Source: Microcaldota archaeon (lineage in GTDB: Archaea > Micrarchaeota > Micrarchaeia > Anstonellales > Anstonellaceae). Taken from it: a DNA stretch of 38,987 bases. Positions 20,103 through 28,027 of the stretch are shown in pieces. The stretch lies in the NCBI GenBank assembly GCA_021814005.1, contig JAKAJC010000013.1:1-38987 (forward strand). The letters run 5' to 3'. A program made the position numbers and the translations under genes. Position 1 is the stretch's first letter. Each line of letters opens with the position of its first letter. A model generated the notes under the pieces. It was not told where the DNA came from, ran no database searches, and saw only the letters and a program-made list of their open reading frames with translations.

Positions 20103-20918
20103 CTAGCCGGCCTTGGCCAGCGCAGTGGCAATGATGTTCTTGAAGCCCGGCTGCGTCTGGCCGTTCTGGTCCTGGTAGTCTTCGAACGGCAAGGCTCCGG
20201 ATGTCAATTCCCCGTTGATGAGGAAGGCCGGAGTGCCCTGCACGCCAGCCTGAGAGCCTGCATCCTCCTGTGAGGACACGAGTGCCGCCTTGGCTCCCGT
20301 GTCGAGACAGGTGTTGAACTTGGCCGTGTCAAGACCCAAGCCCGCTGCACGAGCCTTGAGGTCGTCCACGGTCAGAGTCTTGGCCTCGAAGTTCTGGTCA
20401 TGGTAGTCCCAGAACGCACCCTGGTCTGCGGCGCATTCGGCCGCCTCGGCCGCCTTCTGGGCGTAGGGGTGGATTTGAGTCAGAGGGAATTCCATGAACA
20501 CAAGCTTGACTTTGCCGTCATAGTATTTCATGAACTGCTCCACGGTCGGATAAGCCCGCTGGCAGAAGGGGCACTGGAAGTCGGAAAACTCCACAATGGT
20601 GACCTTGGCATTGTCGGGGCCCACGTAGGGGCGGGTGAAAGTCGAACCGCCGACAGTGATTGACGTCGTCTTGTCGGCTCCGTGCAAACGGGGCAGGGTG
20701 GCGGCTTTGGCGCCTGTGCCTGCACTGGTGTTGTTGGTTGGAGCGACTACCGCTCCGCCGGTCGAAACGCCCTTGCCGATGACGTCGCCAAGGCCGCCGA
20801 TTCCGAAATATACTGAAGCTGAAATCAGCACAGCGCCCAAAAGCACCGCAACAGCGATTGCATAGAGGGCGGAATTGTCAGGAGTGCCTGAATGGGCACC
20901 CGCACTAACATCACTCAT
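20103..20918 (-). CDS. Membrane-anchored DsbA-like thioredoxin-fold protein
   Basis: This 271-aa paralogue of the gene at 1197-2078 has a short N-terminus and one TM helix (about 18-40: LYAIAVAVLLGAVLISASVYFG). A Gly/Ala/Thr linker with an NNTS sequon follows, then a DsbA domain with VEFSDFQCPFCQRAYPTV as active site and GVQGTPAFLING as cis-proline loop. The helical insert shares CAADQGAFWDYHD with its paralogue (CAGDQGKFWEYND). It should act outside the membrane in disulfide formation. ATG 20918 is used because GGAGGT lies 7 nt upstream. A TATA-like CATAATTAAA (20991-21000) gives a leader of about 50 nt. Unlike the paralogue, its promoter lacks TGAAAC boxes, so it may be the constitutive form. 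Confidence 0.88.
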   Translation of the reverse strand: MSDVSAGAHSGTPDNSALYAIAVAVLLGAVLISASVYFGIGGLGDVIGKGVSTGGAVVAPTNNTSAGTGAKAATLPRLHGADKTTSITVGGSTFTRPYVGPDNAKVTIVEFSDFQCPFCQRAYPTVEQFMKYYDGKVKLVFMEFPLTQIHPYAQKAAEAAECAADQGAFWDYHDQNFEAKTLTVDDLKARAAGLGLDTAKFNTCLDTGAKAALVSSQEDAGSQAGVQGTPAFLINGELTSGALPFEDYQDQNGQTQPGFKNIIATALAKAG

Positions 20919-21041
20919 GAAATGACCTCCCACACCGGGTATGCCGCATAATGGCTACCCAACACTGAATGCACATTGGAGGCTGCCGTTTTTAATTATG
21001 CCCCAATGGTTGGGCAAGAGTGGGAAGATATGATATTGGAT

Positions 21042-22652
21042 TCATTGATGAAAACGCTTGAGTTTCTCGTCTATTTTTTTCTCTGATTCAAGGCGTTCTA
21101 GGCCGACGTTTTCCCGATTTACGAATTTCATGAAAGATGCGAGGCGCGGATGAACGCGCGCGAGCTCATCGGCCATTTCTACTGCAACTCTGCGGTAATC
21201 CTCGTGTCCCTGCGGCATTGAGCGCAGCTCAATTAGGTGGAACGCCTCGCGCAGGGTGAGATGGAAATACCAGCGCAGGCGGTAGGCCATTGGAACAGAG
21301 TATTGGGCGAGAATGGGGCCGCGGGCGGTGAGCAGATGGTTATACGCCGTTTTCGCTTCCTTCATTGCATTTTCAAATTCTTGGGCAAGGCCGGCATCTT
21401 TCAATTCCTGTGGCACGTCATAGCCCCAGTTGCATGAAAGCAATTGTCTTTCTTGTGTAAGCATGCGGTGGCGGTGCAAATCCCGGAACTGGCCGAAATT
21501 GCCGCAGATGGCGAAGGTGTAGTGCGCGTGCTCGAATGCGCGGCCGGGCTTGTGGCGACGGTTGCCCCGCTCGCCCACGTAAGATGAGAGGAGGGAAAGA
21601 CGGGAGGCGTCATCCATTTTGTCAGCTTGTTTTTTTGCATTTGCATAATCCAATCCGCCGGCAGAAAACAGGATGGCTGCGCAGATTTTCTGCTCGGCCG
21701 CGGAATCAAATTCAATCAATTCGACTTCTGGAACGGATGAAGCGGGGGCGGAGGGTGAGATAGATTTGGCCGTGGCTGCCGAGTTTTTGCGGCATTCTTT
21801 CCAATAGTTTTGCGTGGCCTGTCCATGCTTGTCATTGGCCCTCTTCACGAACGAGGGAATGGCTTTGGCCAGTTCCCCCTGCATTTCGCCGGCCAGATTG
21901 TTCACTTCAGGCAAATCCGACGAATACATTCTTGTCAGCAGATATTCGAATGCGCGCCCGTTGCCGAAAAGGCCGGTGTTTGTAAGTGTGGAGGCGGGCA
22001 GCAGGCCGCGCAGCAAATCGCACACTTTCGCCTTTATGGTGGAATCATAGGCGCGGTCGGTGACATCGGCCGCCTTTGGATATTTCTTTTTCAGATAAGC
22101 GGCAAGCGGCTCCTGCAGTTTTACATAGGTGTCGAAAAGCAAATCACAGATGCGGATATATTCGGCAGAGTCCGCAATTTCGGCGCCTCGGTAGTATCGG
22201 TAGTTGCCGTCTTTGTCTTTCTGGTGAAAATAGACATAGCGCGTGCTTTTCTCCAGAGGCGAGAGGCCGATACGCGCGTCCTGAATGAATTTGGTGGCAA
22301 GATTGGAAACTTCCTCGCATGCAAGATGCGCGCCGCCAAGCTCTGCAACAGAATCATCGCCATAGCCGACCAGCACGCGGTCGTAGAATGCCTCGGCCTT
22401 CTGGGTGGCAACAAGCTGGGAGGAGGCGGATGACGACGGGCTTGCGCCGACAATCTCCTCGAATTTCATTTCAGGATTCTGGATAAATTCTTCGAGAAGA
22501 ACACGGCGGGCTGATTTTGTGGAGCGTGAATATCTTGAAAAAAGGGCGCCGCAAACAACCTGCGGCAAATTGACTAAACCAAAAGTCGGCTTGTCCACAT
22601 TGGTGCAAAAGCGGGCAAGAATTGCTTTCTGCTCTTGTGTGAATTCATCCAT
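21042..22652 (-). CDS. Double-domain ThyX-like (flavin-dependent thymidylate synthase family) protein
   Basis: The product is 536 aa, about twice the length of a ThyX subunit, and holds two Thy1-like domains. The N-terminal one shows VLVGYGDDSVAELGGAHLA and SPLEKSTRYVYF. The C-terminal one shows FRDLHRHRMLTQERQLLS, a variant of the ThyX RHRxxS motif (Thr replaces Ser), and RWYFHLTLREAFHLIELRS with a final EMADELARVHP. ThyX makes dTMP from dUMP using CH2-THF, NADPH and FAD. Whether this fused, divergent form is active cannot be told; a pseudo-symmetric enzyme with a single working site is possible. ATG 22652 has GGGAG nearby, and a TATA-like GTTAATTAATC (22683-22693) suggests a 10-nt leader. 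Confidence 0.72.
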   Translation of the reverse strand: MDEFTQEQKAILARFCTNVDKPTFGLVNLPQVVCGALFSRYSRSTKSARRVLLEEFIQNPEMKFEEIVGASPSSSASSQLVATQKAEAFYDRVLVGYGDDSVAELGGAHLACEEVSNLATKFIQDARIGLSPLEKSTRYVYFHQKDKDGNYRYYRGAEIADSAEYIRICDLLFDTYVKLQEPLAAYLKKKYPKAADVTDRAYDSTIKAKVCDLLRGLLPASTLTNTGLFGNGRAFEYLLTRMYSSDLPEVNNLAGEMQGELAKAIPSFVKRANDKHGQATQNYWKECRKNSAATAKSISPSAPASSVPEVELIEFDSAAEQKICAAILFSAGGLDYANAKKQADKMDDASRLSLLSSYVGERGNRRHKPGRAFEHAHYTFAICGNFGQFRDLHRHRMLTQERQLLSCNWGYDVPQELKDAGLAQEFENAMKEAKTAYNHLLTARGPILAQYSVPMAYRLRWYFHLTLREAFHLIELRSMPQGHEDYRRVAVEMADELARVHPRLASFMKFVNRENVGLERLESEKKIDEKLKRFHQ

Positions 22653-22688
22653 GACTCCCACTGCTTTCGCATGGGCGAACAAGATTAA

Positions 22689-23552
22689 TTAACGGCTCGG
22701 TTTGCGCGAATGCGGAGAGGATGGCGTTTGCAGCTCATGCCTTACTTTTGAAAATCCGTATTTTCCCTTCTGCCATTCGCGCAAAACTATTTTGGCCGCC
22801 TCGTCAACATCGGGCTCGCCCCCCTTTAGAAGCTTGCCGCGGCGGCGGGCGATTGAAACCAGAAGCGTCCCCGCATCCCCCGACATTCTCACGCCGAAAT
22901 GGTTGGCCAGCCCGTCGTCTTTTTTGGCTATGAACTGCTCAACCAGCTGCTCTGCGGTGGTGAGCGGGTCGCGCAGCTTTTCCACGTCAAGGGCTGCATG
23001 CATTGCAAGATGCTCGTCGCCGACAGACCAGTCCACCACTCCGGGCATGTCCACAAGGCGCACGCCTTCGGCCAGATTGATGATTTGCACTCCGCGCGTT
23101 ATGCCGGCGCGAAAGCCGGTTGCCGTGACGTGCCGGCCGCGGATGGCGTTAATCAGCGAACTTTTGCCCACGTTGGGAATGCCGTAGATGAGGATGTCGA
23201 AGGTGTGCATGAGCTCGCCGTGCACCAGGCGTGGCCGGCCGTAGCGGGCAAAGTGAATCTCAGACTTGTCTAAAATCCAGTTCTTCAGCTCCTCGATGCC
23301 GCCGTGGGTGCGCGAAGAGGTGTAGAAAACCGTGAGGCCGTCTTTCTGGACCGAGAGGCCGCGGGGGGAGCCGGGTAAAAGGTCGGATTTGGCTGCAACA
23401 AGAACAAGCTTTCGGCCCGCGACGCGCTCAAGGCGCGGCACGCGGGTGGCGGCGATGTCGCGGGCGTCCACTACCTCGAGCACCATCTGGCAGGAGCGCA
23501 GCAAACGCAGGACAAGGGCCCACGAGCGGTTCTTGAAATTGGGGATAGGCAT
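22689..23552 (-). CDS. Circularly permuted GTPase, YlqF/RbgA family
   Basis: The 287-aa product has GTPase motifs in permuted order: G4 (VAAKSDLLPG), G5-like (YTSSRTHGG), G1 (YGIPNVGKSSLINAI), G2 (a Thr in RAGITRGVQ) and G3 (LVDMPGVV). An N-terminal DARD (VLEVVDARDIAATR) is typical of the family. Relatives (RbgA, MTG1, Nog2) help assemble the large ribosomal subunit, so a ribosome-maturation role is likely. The C-terminal basic tail may contact rRNA. ATG 23552 lies 26 nt from a TATA-like CCATTAAACC, and the message is probably leaderless. The gene lies 39 nt after the ZIP transporter gene on the same strand. Confidence 0.9.
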   Translation of the reverse strand: MPIPNFKNRSWALVLRLLRSCQMVLEVVDARDIAATRVPRLERVAGRKLVLVAAKSDLLPGSPRGLSVQKDGLTVFYTSSRTHGGIEELKNWILDKSEIHFARYGRPRLVHGELMHTFDILIYGIPNVGKSSLINAIRGRHVTATGFRAGITRGVQIINLAEGVRLVDMPGVVDWSVGDEHLAMHAALDVEKLRDPLTTAEQLVEQFIAKKDDGLANHFGVRMSGDAGTLLVSIARRRGKLLKGGEPDVDEAAKIVLREWQKGKYGFSKVRHELQTPSSPHSRKPSR

Positions 23553-23573
23553 GAAGAGAATAGGGCGGGGGGT

Positions 23574-23583
23574 GGTTTAATGG
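23574..23583 (-). promoter_or_regulatory. TATA-like box for the permuted GTPase gene
   Basis: CCATTAAACC on the minus strand is centred 26 nt from ATG 23552. It sits in the 39-nt gap behind the ZIP gene. Confidence 0.4.
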
Positions 23584-23591
23584 CTTTGCAT

Positions 23592-24356
23592 TCAGGCGCC
23601 GGGCGGCTCGAGCAGCGAGCCCACAACAACCACCAGCACGATGCCGGCCACAAAGACTGCCAGCTGCATGAGCGAGCGGCGGGTGTCGCGCTCTTTGTGC
23701 ATCTCGGGCACAAGGTCGACGCAGGCGATGTAGATGAAATTGCCGGCCGCAAGAGGCAGGAGAATGGACACAAGGCCGGGCACCATCGGCGCTAGAAAGA
23801 ATGTGAGAATGGCGCCTGCAAATGCTGTGAGGGCGGAGAGGAAATTGAATGCAAGGGCGCGCTTTTTGGAAAACCCGCCCCAAATCAGAAGCGAGAAGTC
23901 GCCGATTTCCTGCGGAATCTCGTGCGCAATTATTGAAAGGGTTGCCAGAACCCCCAGAGGCCATGAGGCAATGAATGAGGCGGCGATGACTGTGCCGTCA
24001 ATGAAATTGTGCACGCTGTCTCCGATAAGCACAAGATAGGTGGTTGGCTTCTGCTCGCCCTTGTCTCCGGAGTGGTGGTGCTTGTGGTGGTGGTGCCAGT
24101 GCAAAAAGCGCTCAATGAAGAAGAAAAGGAGGATGCCGGCCACGACAAGAGGCATCACTGCGCCGGGCGTTGATGCCTGAAGTGCTTCGGGCAATGCGTG
24201 AAGAAATGCGGTGGCCAGCATGCTGCCGCCAGCAAATGCGACGAAGAGGGGCAGAAGCTGGTGCAGCAGCTTGTCTTTGATGGAAAGAGTGAGCACGCCT
24301 ATGAGCGAGATGGCACTCACTATGAAGGTGGCGATGAGGATGTTTTCCAAAACCAT
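23592..24356 (-). CDS. ZIP-family divalent metal transporter
   Basis: The 254-aa protein has about eight TM helices. Helix 4 holds LIGDSVHNFIDGTVIAASF and helix 5 IIAHEIPQEIGDFSLL, the paired His/Asn/Asp/Glu sites of ZIP transporters. The long loop between TM3 and TM4 is His-rich (HWHHHHKHHHSG), as in many zinc or iron ZIPs. It moves Zn2+, Fe2+ or a similar ion into the cytoplasm; the exact metal is not decidable here. The ATG lies 28 nt from a TATA-like ATTATTAATC. It is downstream of an arsenate reductase gene, although its own promoter suggests independent expression. Confidence 0.92.
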   Translation of the reverse strand: MVLENILIATFIVSAISLIGVLTLSIKDKLLHQLLPLFVAFAGGSMLATAFLHALPEALQASTPGAVMPLVVAGILLFFFIERFLHWHHHHKHHHSGDKGEQKPTTYLVLIGDSVHNFIDGTVIAASFIASWPLGVLATLSIIAHEIPQEIGDFSLLIWGGFSKKRALAFNFLSALTAFAGAILTFFLAPMVPGLVSILLPLAAGNFIYIACVDLVPEMHKERDTRRSLMQLAVFVAGIVLVVVVGSLLEPPGA

Positions 24357-24378
24357 ATGAGACGATGAAGGAGCGGGG

Positions 24379-24389
24379 GATTAATAATG
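24379..24389 (-). promoter_or_regulatory. TATA-like box for the ZIP transporter
   Basis: CATTATTAATC on the minus strand is centred about 28 nt before the ATG. It overlaps the start of the gap behind the arsenate reductase stop. Confidence 0.45.
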
Positions 24390-24391
24390 TT

Positions 24392-24787
24392 CTATTTGGG
24401 GGCAAGGCCCAATTCCCGAATAAGAGAGAGGATTTTCCCCTCGATTTCGTCTCGCACACGCCTATATTCGCTTATTGACTTGCCTTTTGGGTCGGGAATC
24501 TGCCAGTCGATTCGGTGCGGGGCGGCCACGAACGGGCACGCATCGCCGCAGCCCATTGTGATGACATAATCAAACTTCTGGCCCCGAAAATGCTCGACGC
24601 TTTGCGGAATTTTGCCGGAGATGTCGATGGATTTTTCCTTCATCACTGCGACTGCGGCTGAGTCTATTTGCTTTGCCGGCTTGCTGCCTGCGGAAGATGC
24701 AGATGCGCCCGCTGCATAATGGTTGAAGAATGCTTCGGCCATCTGGCTGCGGCAGGCGTTGTGGATACAGACAAAAAGAATCCTCAT
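24392..24787 (-). CDS. arsC: Arsenate reductase, low-molecular-weight phosphatase type
   Basis: The 131-aa product begins MRILFVCIHNACRSQMAEA, containing the CX5R P-loop (C8-R14) shared by LMW phosphatases and ArsC. The resolving-cysteine region is visible as MGCGDACPFV, and the catalytic Asp as WQIPDPKGK. It reduces arsenate to arsenite with help from thioredoxin. The presence of both CGDAC cysteines supports ArsC over a plain phosphatase. No ArsB/ACR3 is seen in the window. ATG 24787 is preferred to 24790 because GAGGTG then lies 5 nt upstream. The site overlaps the end of the upstream antiporter gene, so the two are one operon. Confidence 0.92.
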   Translation of the reverse strand: MRILFVCIHNACRSQMAEAFFNHYAAGASASSAGSKPAKQIDSAAVAVMKEKSIDISGKIPQSVEHFRGQKFDYVITMGCGDACPFVAAPHRIDWQIPDPKGKSISEYRRVRDEIEGKILSLIRELGLAPK

Positions 24788-24791
24788 CATC

Positions 24792-26198
24792 TCACCTCAC
24801 CATTCGGCCGTCTGAACCTGAACCAAGCAGCCACCGCAACCCGACAGGTGCGATGATGGTGGTCAAAAACGCCATTGACGCGATGAGTGTATATTGCTCT
24901 GAAGAGAGAATGGGATTTCCGGCAGCGTTGAGCGAAGTGAGGCCCAGCGAGGCGATGATGAGCGCGATTTCTCCACGCGGCACCATGCCAAAGCCGACAA
25001 GAACGCTCTCGTGCGAGGAGAGGCCGAAGAAGCGGGCGACAATGCCGCAGCCGATTATTTTGGCCGCGATTGCGATTGTGGTGATGATGAGAAGCGGAAC
25101 AAGTACTGCCGGGATGGCCCACACGTTTACCAGAAGCCCGAGCCAGATGAAAAAGATTGGAGTGAAGAGGGCGTCAAGCGGAAAGAGGGAGCGGCTCAAA
25201 AGAGGGGCAAGAGGGGAATAGCTGATGACAAGGCCGGCCAGAAAAGCGCCTACAATTGCCGAGAGGCCGAGTGATTCGGCTGCAAATGCGTAGAAGAAAA
25301 GCATGGCAAGCAGGCCCGAGAGGGTGCGCTTTGAGAGTTGTGGCTCGTCATGGCTGAAGAAACGCAGGATGAAGAGGCGGCCGAGCGCTATGCCGCAGAC
25401 AACGAAGAGGACGGCAATGGTGAAGATGGATAAGAGAGGCATCAGGGCATCGGCCGTGACGGCGGTCGGCATGTTGCGCACAACAGCCAGCACCAAAAGC
25501 GCGAGTATGTCGTCGATTACTGCGGCTCCCAAAATTGTTTGGGCAAACTGCTTGCGCATGAGGCCCATTTCCTCCAGCACCGCGACAGTGATGCCGACCG
25601 AAGTGGCGGTGAGGGCCGCGCCAAGAAAGAGGGCGTAGGCAAAATTGCCGCCAGATGCCTGCGCGTAAAGAAAGCCCGCAACAAATGGCAGAAGCACGCC
25701 GCCGGCCGCAACCAGAAGGTTGCGCATGTTGAACACCGCCTCCAGTTTGGAATTCAGGCCTATGCGAAAGAGCAGGATGATGGCGCCGAATGATGCAAAT
25801 GTTTTGATAAGGTCATTGTCTGAGACAAGGTTTGGCAGCTGGGCTGGATTTGGATGCAAACCATAGGGGGCGAGAAGAGGCTGCAGGGTTTGCGCAACCG
25901 GCGGCCAGACTACGGCGAGCATGTGGGGAGAAATCAGCACACCGAGCAGCAGAAGAATCATGACAAACGGCTGCTTCCACTGCTGCACCAGCCGCTCGGC
26001 CACTACGGAGATGAGCAGGAGAAGAGTGAGCTCAACCCAGAGATGGGTGGTGCCCTGCGTTGTGCCGAAAAATGCTGTGCGCAAAATGGCGAAGAGCATG
26101 AGCAGGCTCAGGAGAATGATGAAATAGCCGGGCCACGCACCGGGATTGGAGGCGATTTTTTTGGTGCGCTTGGCCGTATCATAAATACGCTTCTGCAT
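24792..26198 (-). CDS. CPA2-family cation/proton antiporter (NapA/KefB-like)
   Basis: The 468-aa protein has about 12-13 TM helices. The ion-binding motif ILGAAVIDDILALLVLAVV holds the adjacent aspartates typical of electrogenic Na+/H+ CPA2 antiporters. LSAIVGAFLAGLVIS and GFGMVPRGEIALIIASLGL are other family landmarks. No RCK/TrkA-N domain follows, unlike full KefB/KefC. It likely exports Na+ or K+ in exchange for protons. The track ORF starts 57 codons earlier in GC-rich sequence without homology. ATG 26198 is 25 nt from a TATA-like ACAATATAATG and gives a leaderless start. The stop nearly abuts arsC. Confidence 0.9.
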   Translation of the reverse strand: MQKRIYDTAKRTKKIASNPGAWPGYFIILLSLLMLFAILRTAFFGTTQGTTHLWVELTLLLLISVVAERLVQQWKQPFVMILLLLGVLISPHMLAVVWPPVAQTLQPLLAPYGLHPNPAQLPNLVSDNDLIKTFASFGAIILLFRIGLNSKLEAVFNMRNLLVAAGGVLLPFVAGFLYAQASGGNFAYALFLGAALTATSVGITVAVLEEMGLMRKQFAQTILGAAVIDDILALLVLAVVRNMPTAVTADALMPLLSIFTIAVLFVVCGIALGRLFILRFFSHDEPQLSKRTLSGLLAMLFFYAFAAESLGLSAIVGAFLAGLVISYSPLAPLLSRSLFPLDALFTPIFFIWLGLLVNVWAIPAVLVPLLIITTIAIAAKIIGCGIVARFFGLSSHESVLVGFGMVPRGEIALIIASLGLTSLNAAGNPILSSEQYTLIASMAFLTTIIAPVGLRWLLGSGSDGRMVR

Positions 26199-26217
26199 GC
26201 GGTGGAAACTGGCTGCA

Positions 26218-26228
26218 ACAATATAATG
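26218..26228 (-). promoter_or_regulatory. TATA-like box for the antiporter-arsC operon
   Basis: CATTATATTGT on the minus strand is centred about 25 nt before ATG 26198, which decides the start against the longer track ORF. Confidence 0.5.
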
Positions 26229-26342
26229 CCCACAGCACGCCGGCCGGCGGGAGGAGGATGCGGCCGGCCAGTTTGGCAATTGACCCGTTCGGCAATGAAC
26301 GCCAAAAAAATCGAAATTATACGACGATGACCAAACGGCTCT

Positions 26343-26355
26343 GTTTATATATAAC
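26343..26355 (+). promoter_or_regulatory. TATA box for the otsA leader and otsAB
   Basis: GTTTATATATAAC predicts a start near 26375. This leaves about 33 nt before the leader ORF and about 110 nt before otsA. Confidence 0.55.
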
Positions 26356-26407
26356 CGACGCAAACACAAACATGTTTTGAAATATCTTATCGGTTTGAGG
26401 TGAGGAA

Positions 26408-26488
26408 ATGAGCGGGTTTAGACAGCCGGACGCCTTACTGCTGGACGGCGTATCCGGCCGTTGGTTCTTCGGGAGGCGCGAGAGATGA
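26408..26488 (+). CDS. 26-codon leader ORF coupled to otsA
   Basis: ATG 26408 is preceded by GAGGTGAGG, the best ribosome site of this transcript. The ORF encodes MSGFRQPDALLLDGVSGRWF and six more residues. Its stop overlaps the otsA ATG as ATGA (26485-26488). I recognise no domain. It may act as a short upstream ORF that couples or tunes otsA translation. A chance ORF is possible, but the ribosome site plus the exact overlap argue for translation. Confidence 0.45.
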   Translation: MSGFRQPDALLLDGVSGRWFFGRRER

Positions 26489-28026
26489 AATCGCCCTCGA
26501 TGAAAAAACTTCTCTCGGCGCTTGAGGGAGAGCAGCTGATTGTGGCCTCCTCGACCGAGCCATATTCCCATTACTACGAAGGCTCCAAAATCAAGGTCCG
26601 CACCGGAACCGGCGGCGTGGTTACTGCCTTGGACCCGCTGCTGCGCGCCAGCAGAGGGACATGGGTGTCCGCAGGACTTGGTTCGGCCGATAGGGCGGTG
26701 GTTGACGAGCATGACAGGGTGACCGTGCCTGAACGGGCAGCTGCCGACGACCGCTTCACGCTCAAGCGAGTGTGGATGAACCGCGAAGAGGAGGCGGATT
26801 TTCTTTCAGGCGTTTCCAACAGCGCGCTCTGGCCACTGGCCCATATTGCTTACGTGCGCCCCCAGTTTGTGGACGCGCAGTGGAAAACTTACCACCAGAT
26901 GAACCGCAAATTTGCACAGGCGGTGGCTGCCGAAGCCCCCGAAGGGGCGCTCGTGTGGATTAACGATTACCAGCTCTCGCTGGTCGGCTCCTACCTGCGC
27001 AGGATGCGCCCCGACCTCACCCTCGCCTTTTTCTGGCACATTCCGTGGCCCGCGCCGCAGGTGTTTTCCATCTGCCCGTGGGCGGATGAGCTGCTGCGCG
27101 CGCTTATGGCCCATGATGTCGTTGGCTTCAACTCGCCGTATCATGCCAGCCATTTTATGGACACTGTTGACAGCCTGATAGAAGCGCGCCTGGACCGCGT
27201 GTCGTCCACAATATATTATCAGAAACGCCCCACGCGCGTGGAGGGGCTGCCGATCAGCGTCGACTTCAACCGCATCCGCTCCGAAGCCGCCCGCCCCCCT
27301 TCGCCGCGGGCCCGCGAGATGGCCAGTGCTGCCGGCGGAGGAAACCGCATCTTCGCCATAGGCGTTGACCGCATGGATTACACCAAGGGCATACCCGAGA
27401 AGTTCAAGGCCGTTGACTATTTCCTGTCGCATAACCCGAAATATGTCGGCAGATTCTCGCTCCTGCAGATTGCCTCGCCCACGCGGGTGCATCTGGATCC
27501 GTACCAGAAGCTGCAGAAAGAGGTGCGGGAGCTGGCGCGGCAGATTAATTTCAAATATGCGGCATGGAACTGGCGGCCGCAGGCCATCTTGAACGACATC
27601 CTGCATCCGACAGACCGCGTGCCGCCAAAAAAAGGCTGGCAGCCGATCACGCTTATCGAGGATTTCGTCCCGCGCGAGGACATCATTCATTTCTATTCAA
27701 AGGCCGATTTGTGCCTGGTCACCTCATTGCATGACGGCATGAACCTGGTGTGCAAGGAATACGTGGCCGCGCGCCAGGACGGCAACGGAGCGCTGGTGCT
27801 CAGCCGCTTCGCCGGCGCGGCCCGGGACATGCGCGGCGCGCGCCGGGTCAATCCGTATTCGGTTGAGGAGACTGCGCAGGCCATAGCTGACTCGATTACG
27901 CAGAGAGGCGCGGAGGAGAGGCGGCGCATGGACATGCTTGAGCGCGAGGTGTCGGAGCGCGACGTTTACGTGTGGGCGGCCGCGTTTCTCAACCGCATCT
28001 GGCGGGCGAAGAGCCACGGGCGGTGA
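26485..28026 (+). CDS. otsA: Trehalose-6-phosphate synthase (GT20)
   Basis: The 513-aa GT-B enzyme makes trehalose-6-phosphate from a nucleotide-glucose and glucose-6-phosphate. Landmarks are EPYSH and GTGGVVTALDPLL near the N-terminus, WINDYQLSL, LAFFWHIPWPAPQVFSICPW and GFNSPYHASHF. LPISVDFNRI, IGVDRMDYTKGIPEKFKA and LVTSLHDGMNLVCKEYVAAR follow. This matches the GT20 subgroup with an EPY.H N-terminus; the usual preceding NR is ST here. ATG 26485 has GGGAGG 8 nt upstream and overlaps the leader ORF stop. otsB follows after 1 nt, so the pair forms the standard two-step trehalose pathway, useful against osmotic or heat stress. Confidence 0.94.
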   Translation: MKSPSMKKLLSALEGEQLIVASSTEPYSHYYEGSKIKVRTGTGGVVTALDPLLRASRGTWVSAGLGSADRAVVDEHDRVTVPERAAADDRFTLKRVWMNREEEADFLSGVSNSALWPLAHIAYVRPQFVDAQWKTYHQMNRKFAQAVAAEAPEGALVWINDYQLSLVGSYLRRMRPDLTLAFFWHIPWPAPQVFSICPWADELLRALMAHDVVGFNSPYHASHFMDTVDSLIEARLDRVSSTIYYQKRPTRVEGLPISVDFNRIRSEAARPPSPRAREMASAAGGGNRIFAIGVDRMDYTKGIPEKFKAVDYFLSHNPKYVGRFSLLQIASPTRVHLDPYQKLQKEVRELARQINFKYAAWNWRPQAILNDILHPTDRVPPKKGWQPITLIEDFVPREDIIHFYSKADLCLVTSLHDGMNLVCKEYVAARQDGNGALVLSRFAGAARDMRGARRVNPYSVEETAQAIADSITQRGAEERRRMDMLEREVSERDVYVWAAAFLNRIWRAKSHGR

Positions 28027-28027
28027 A

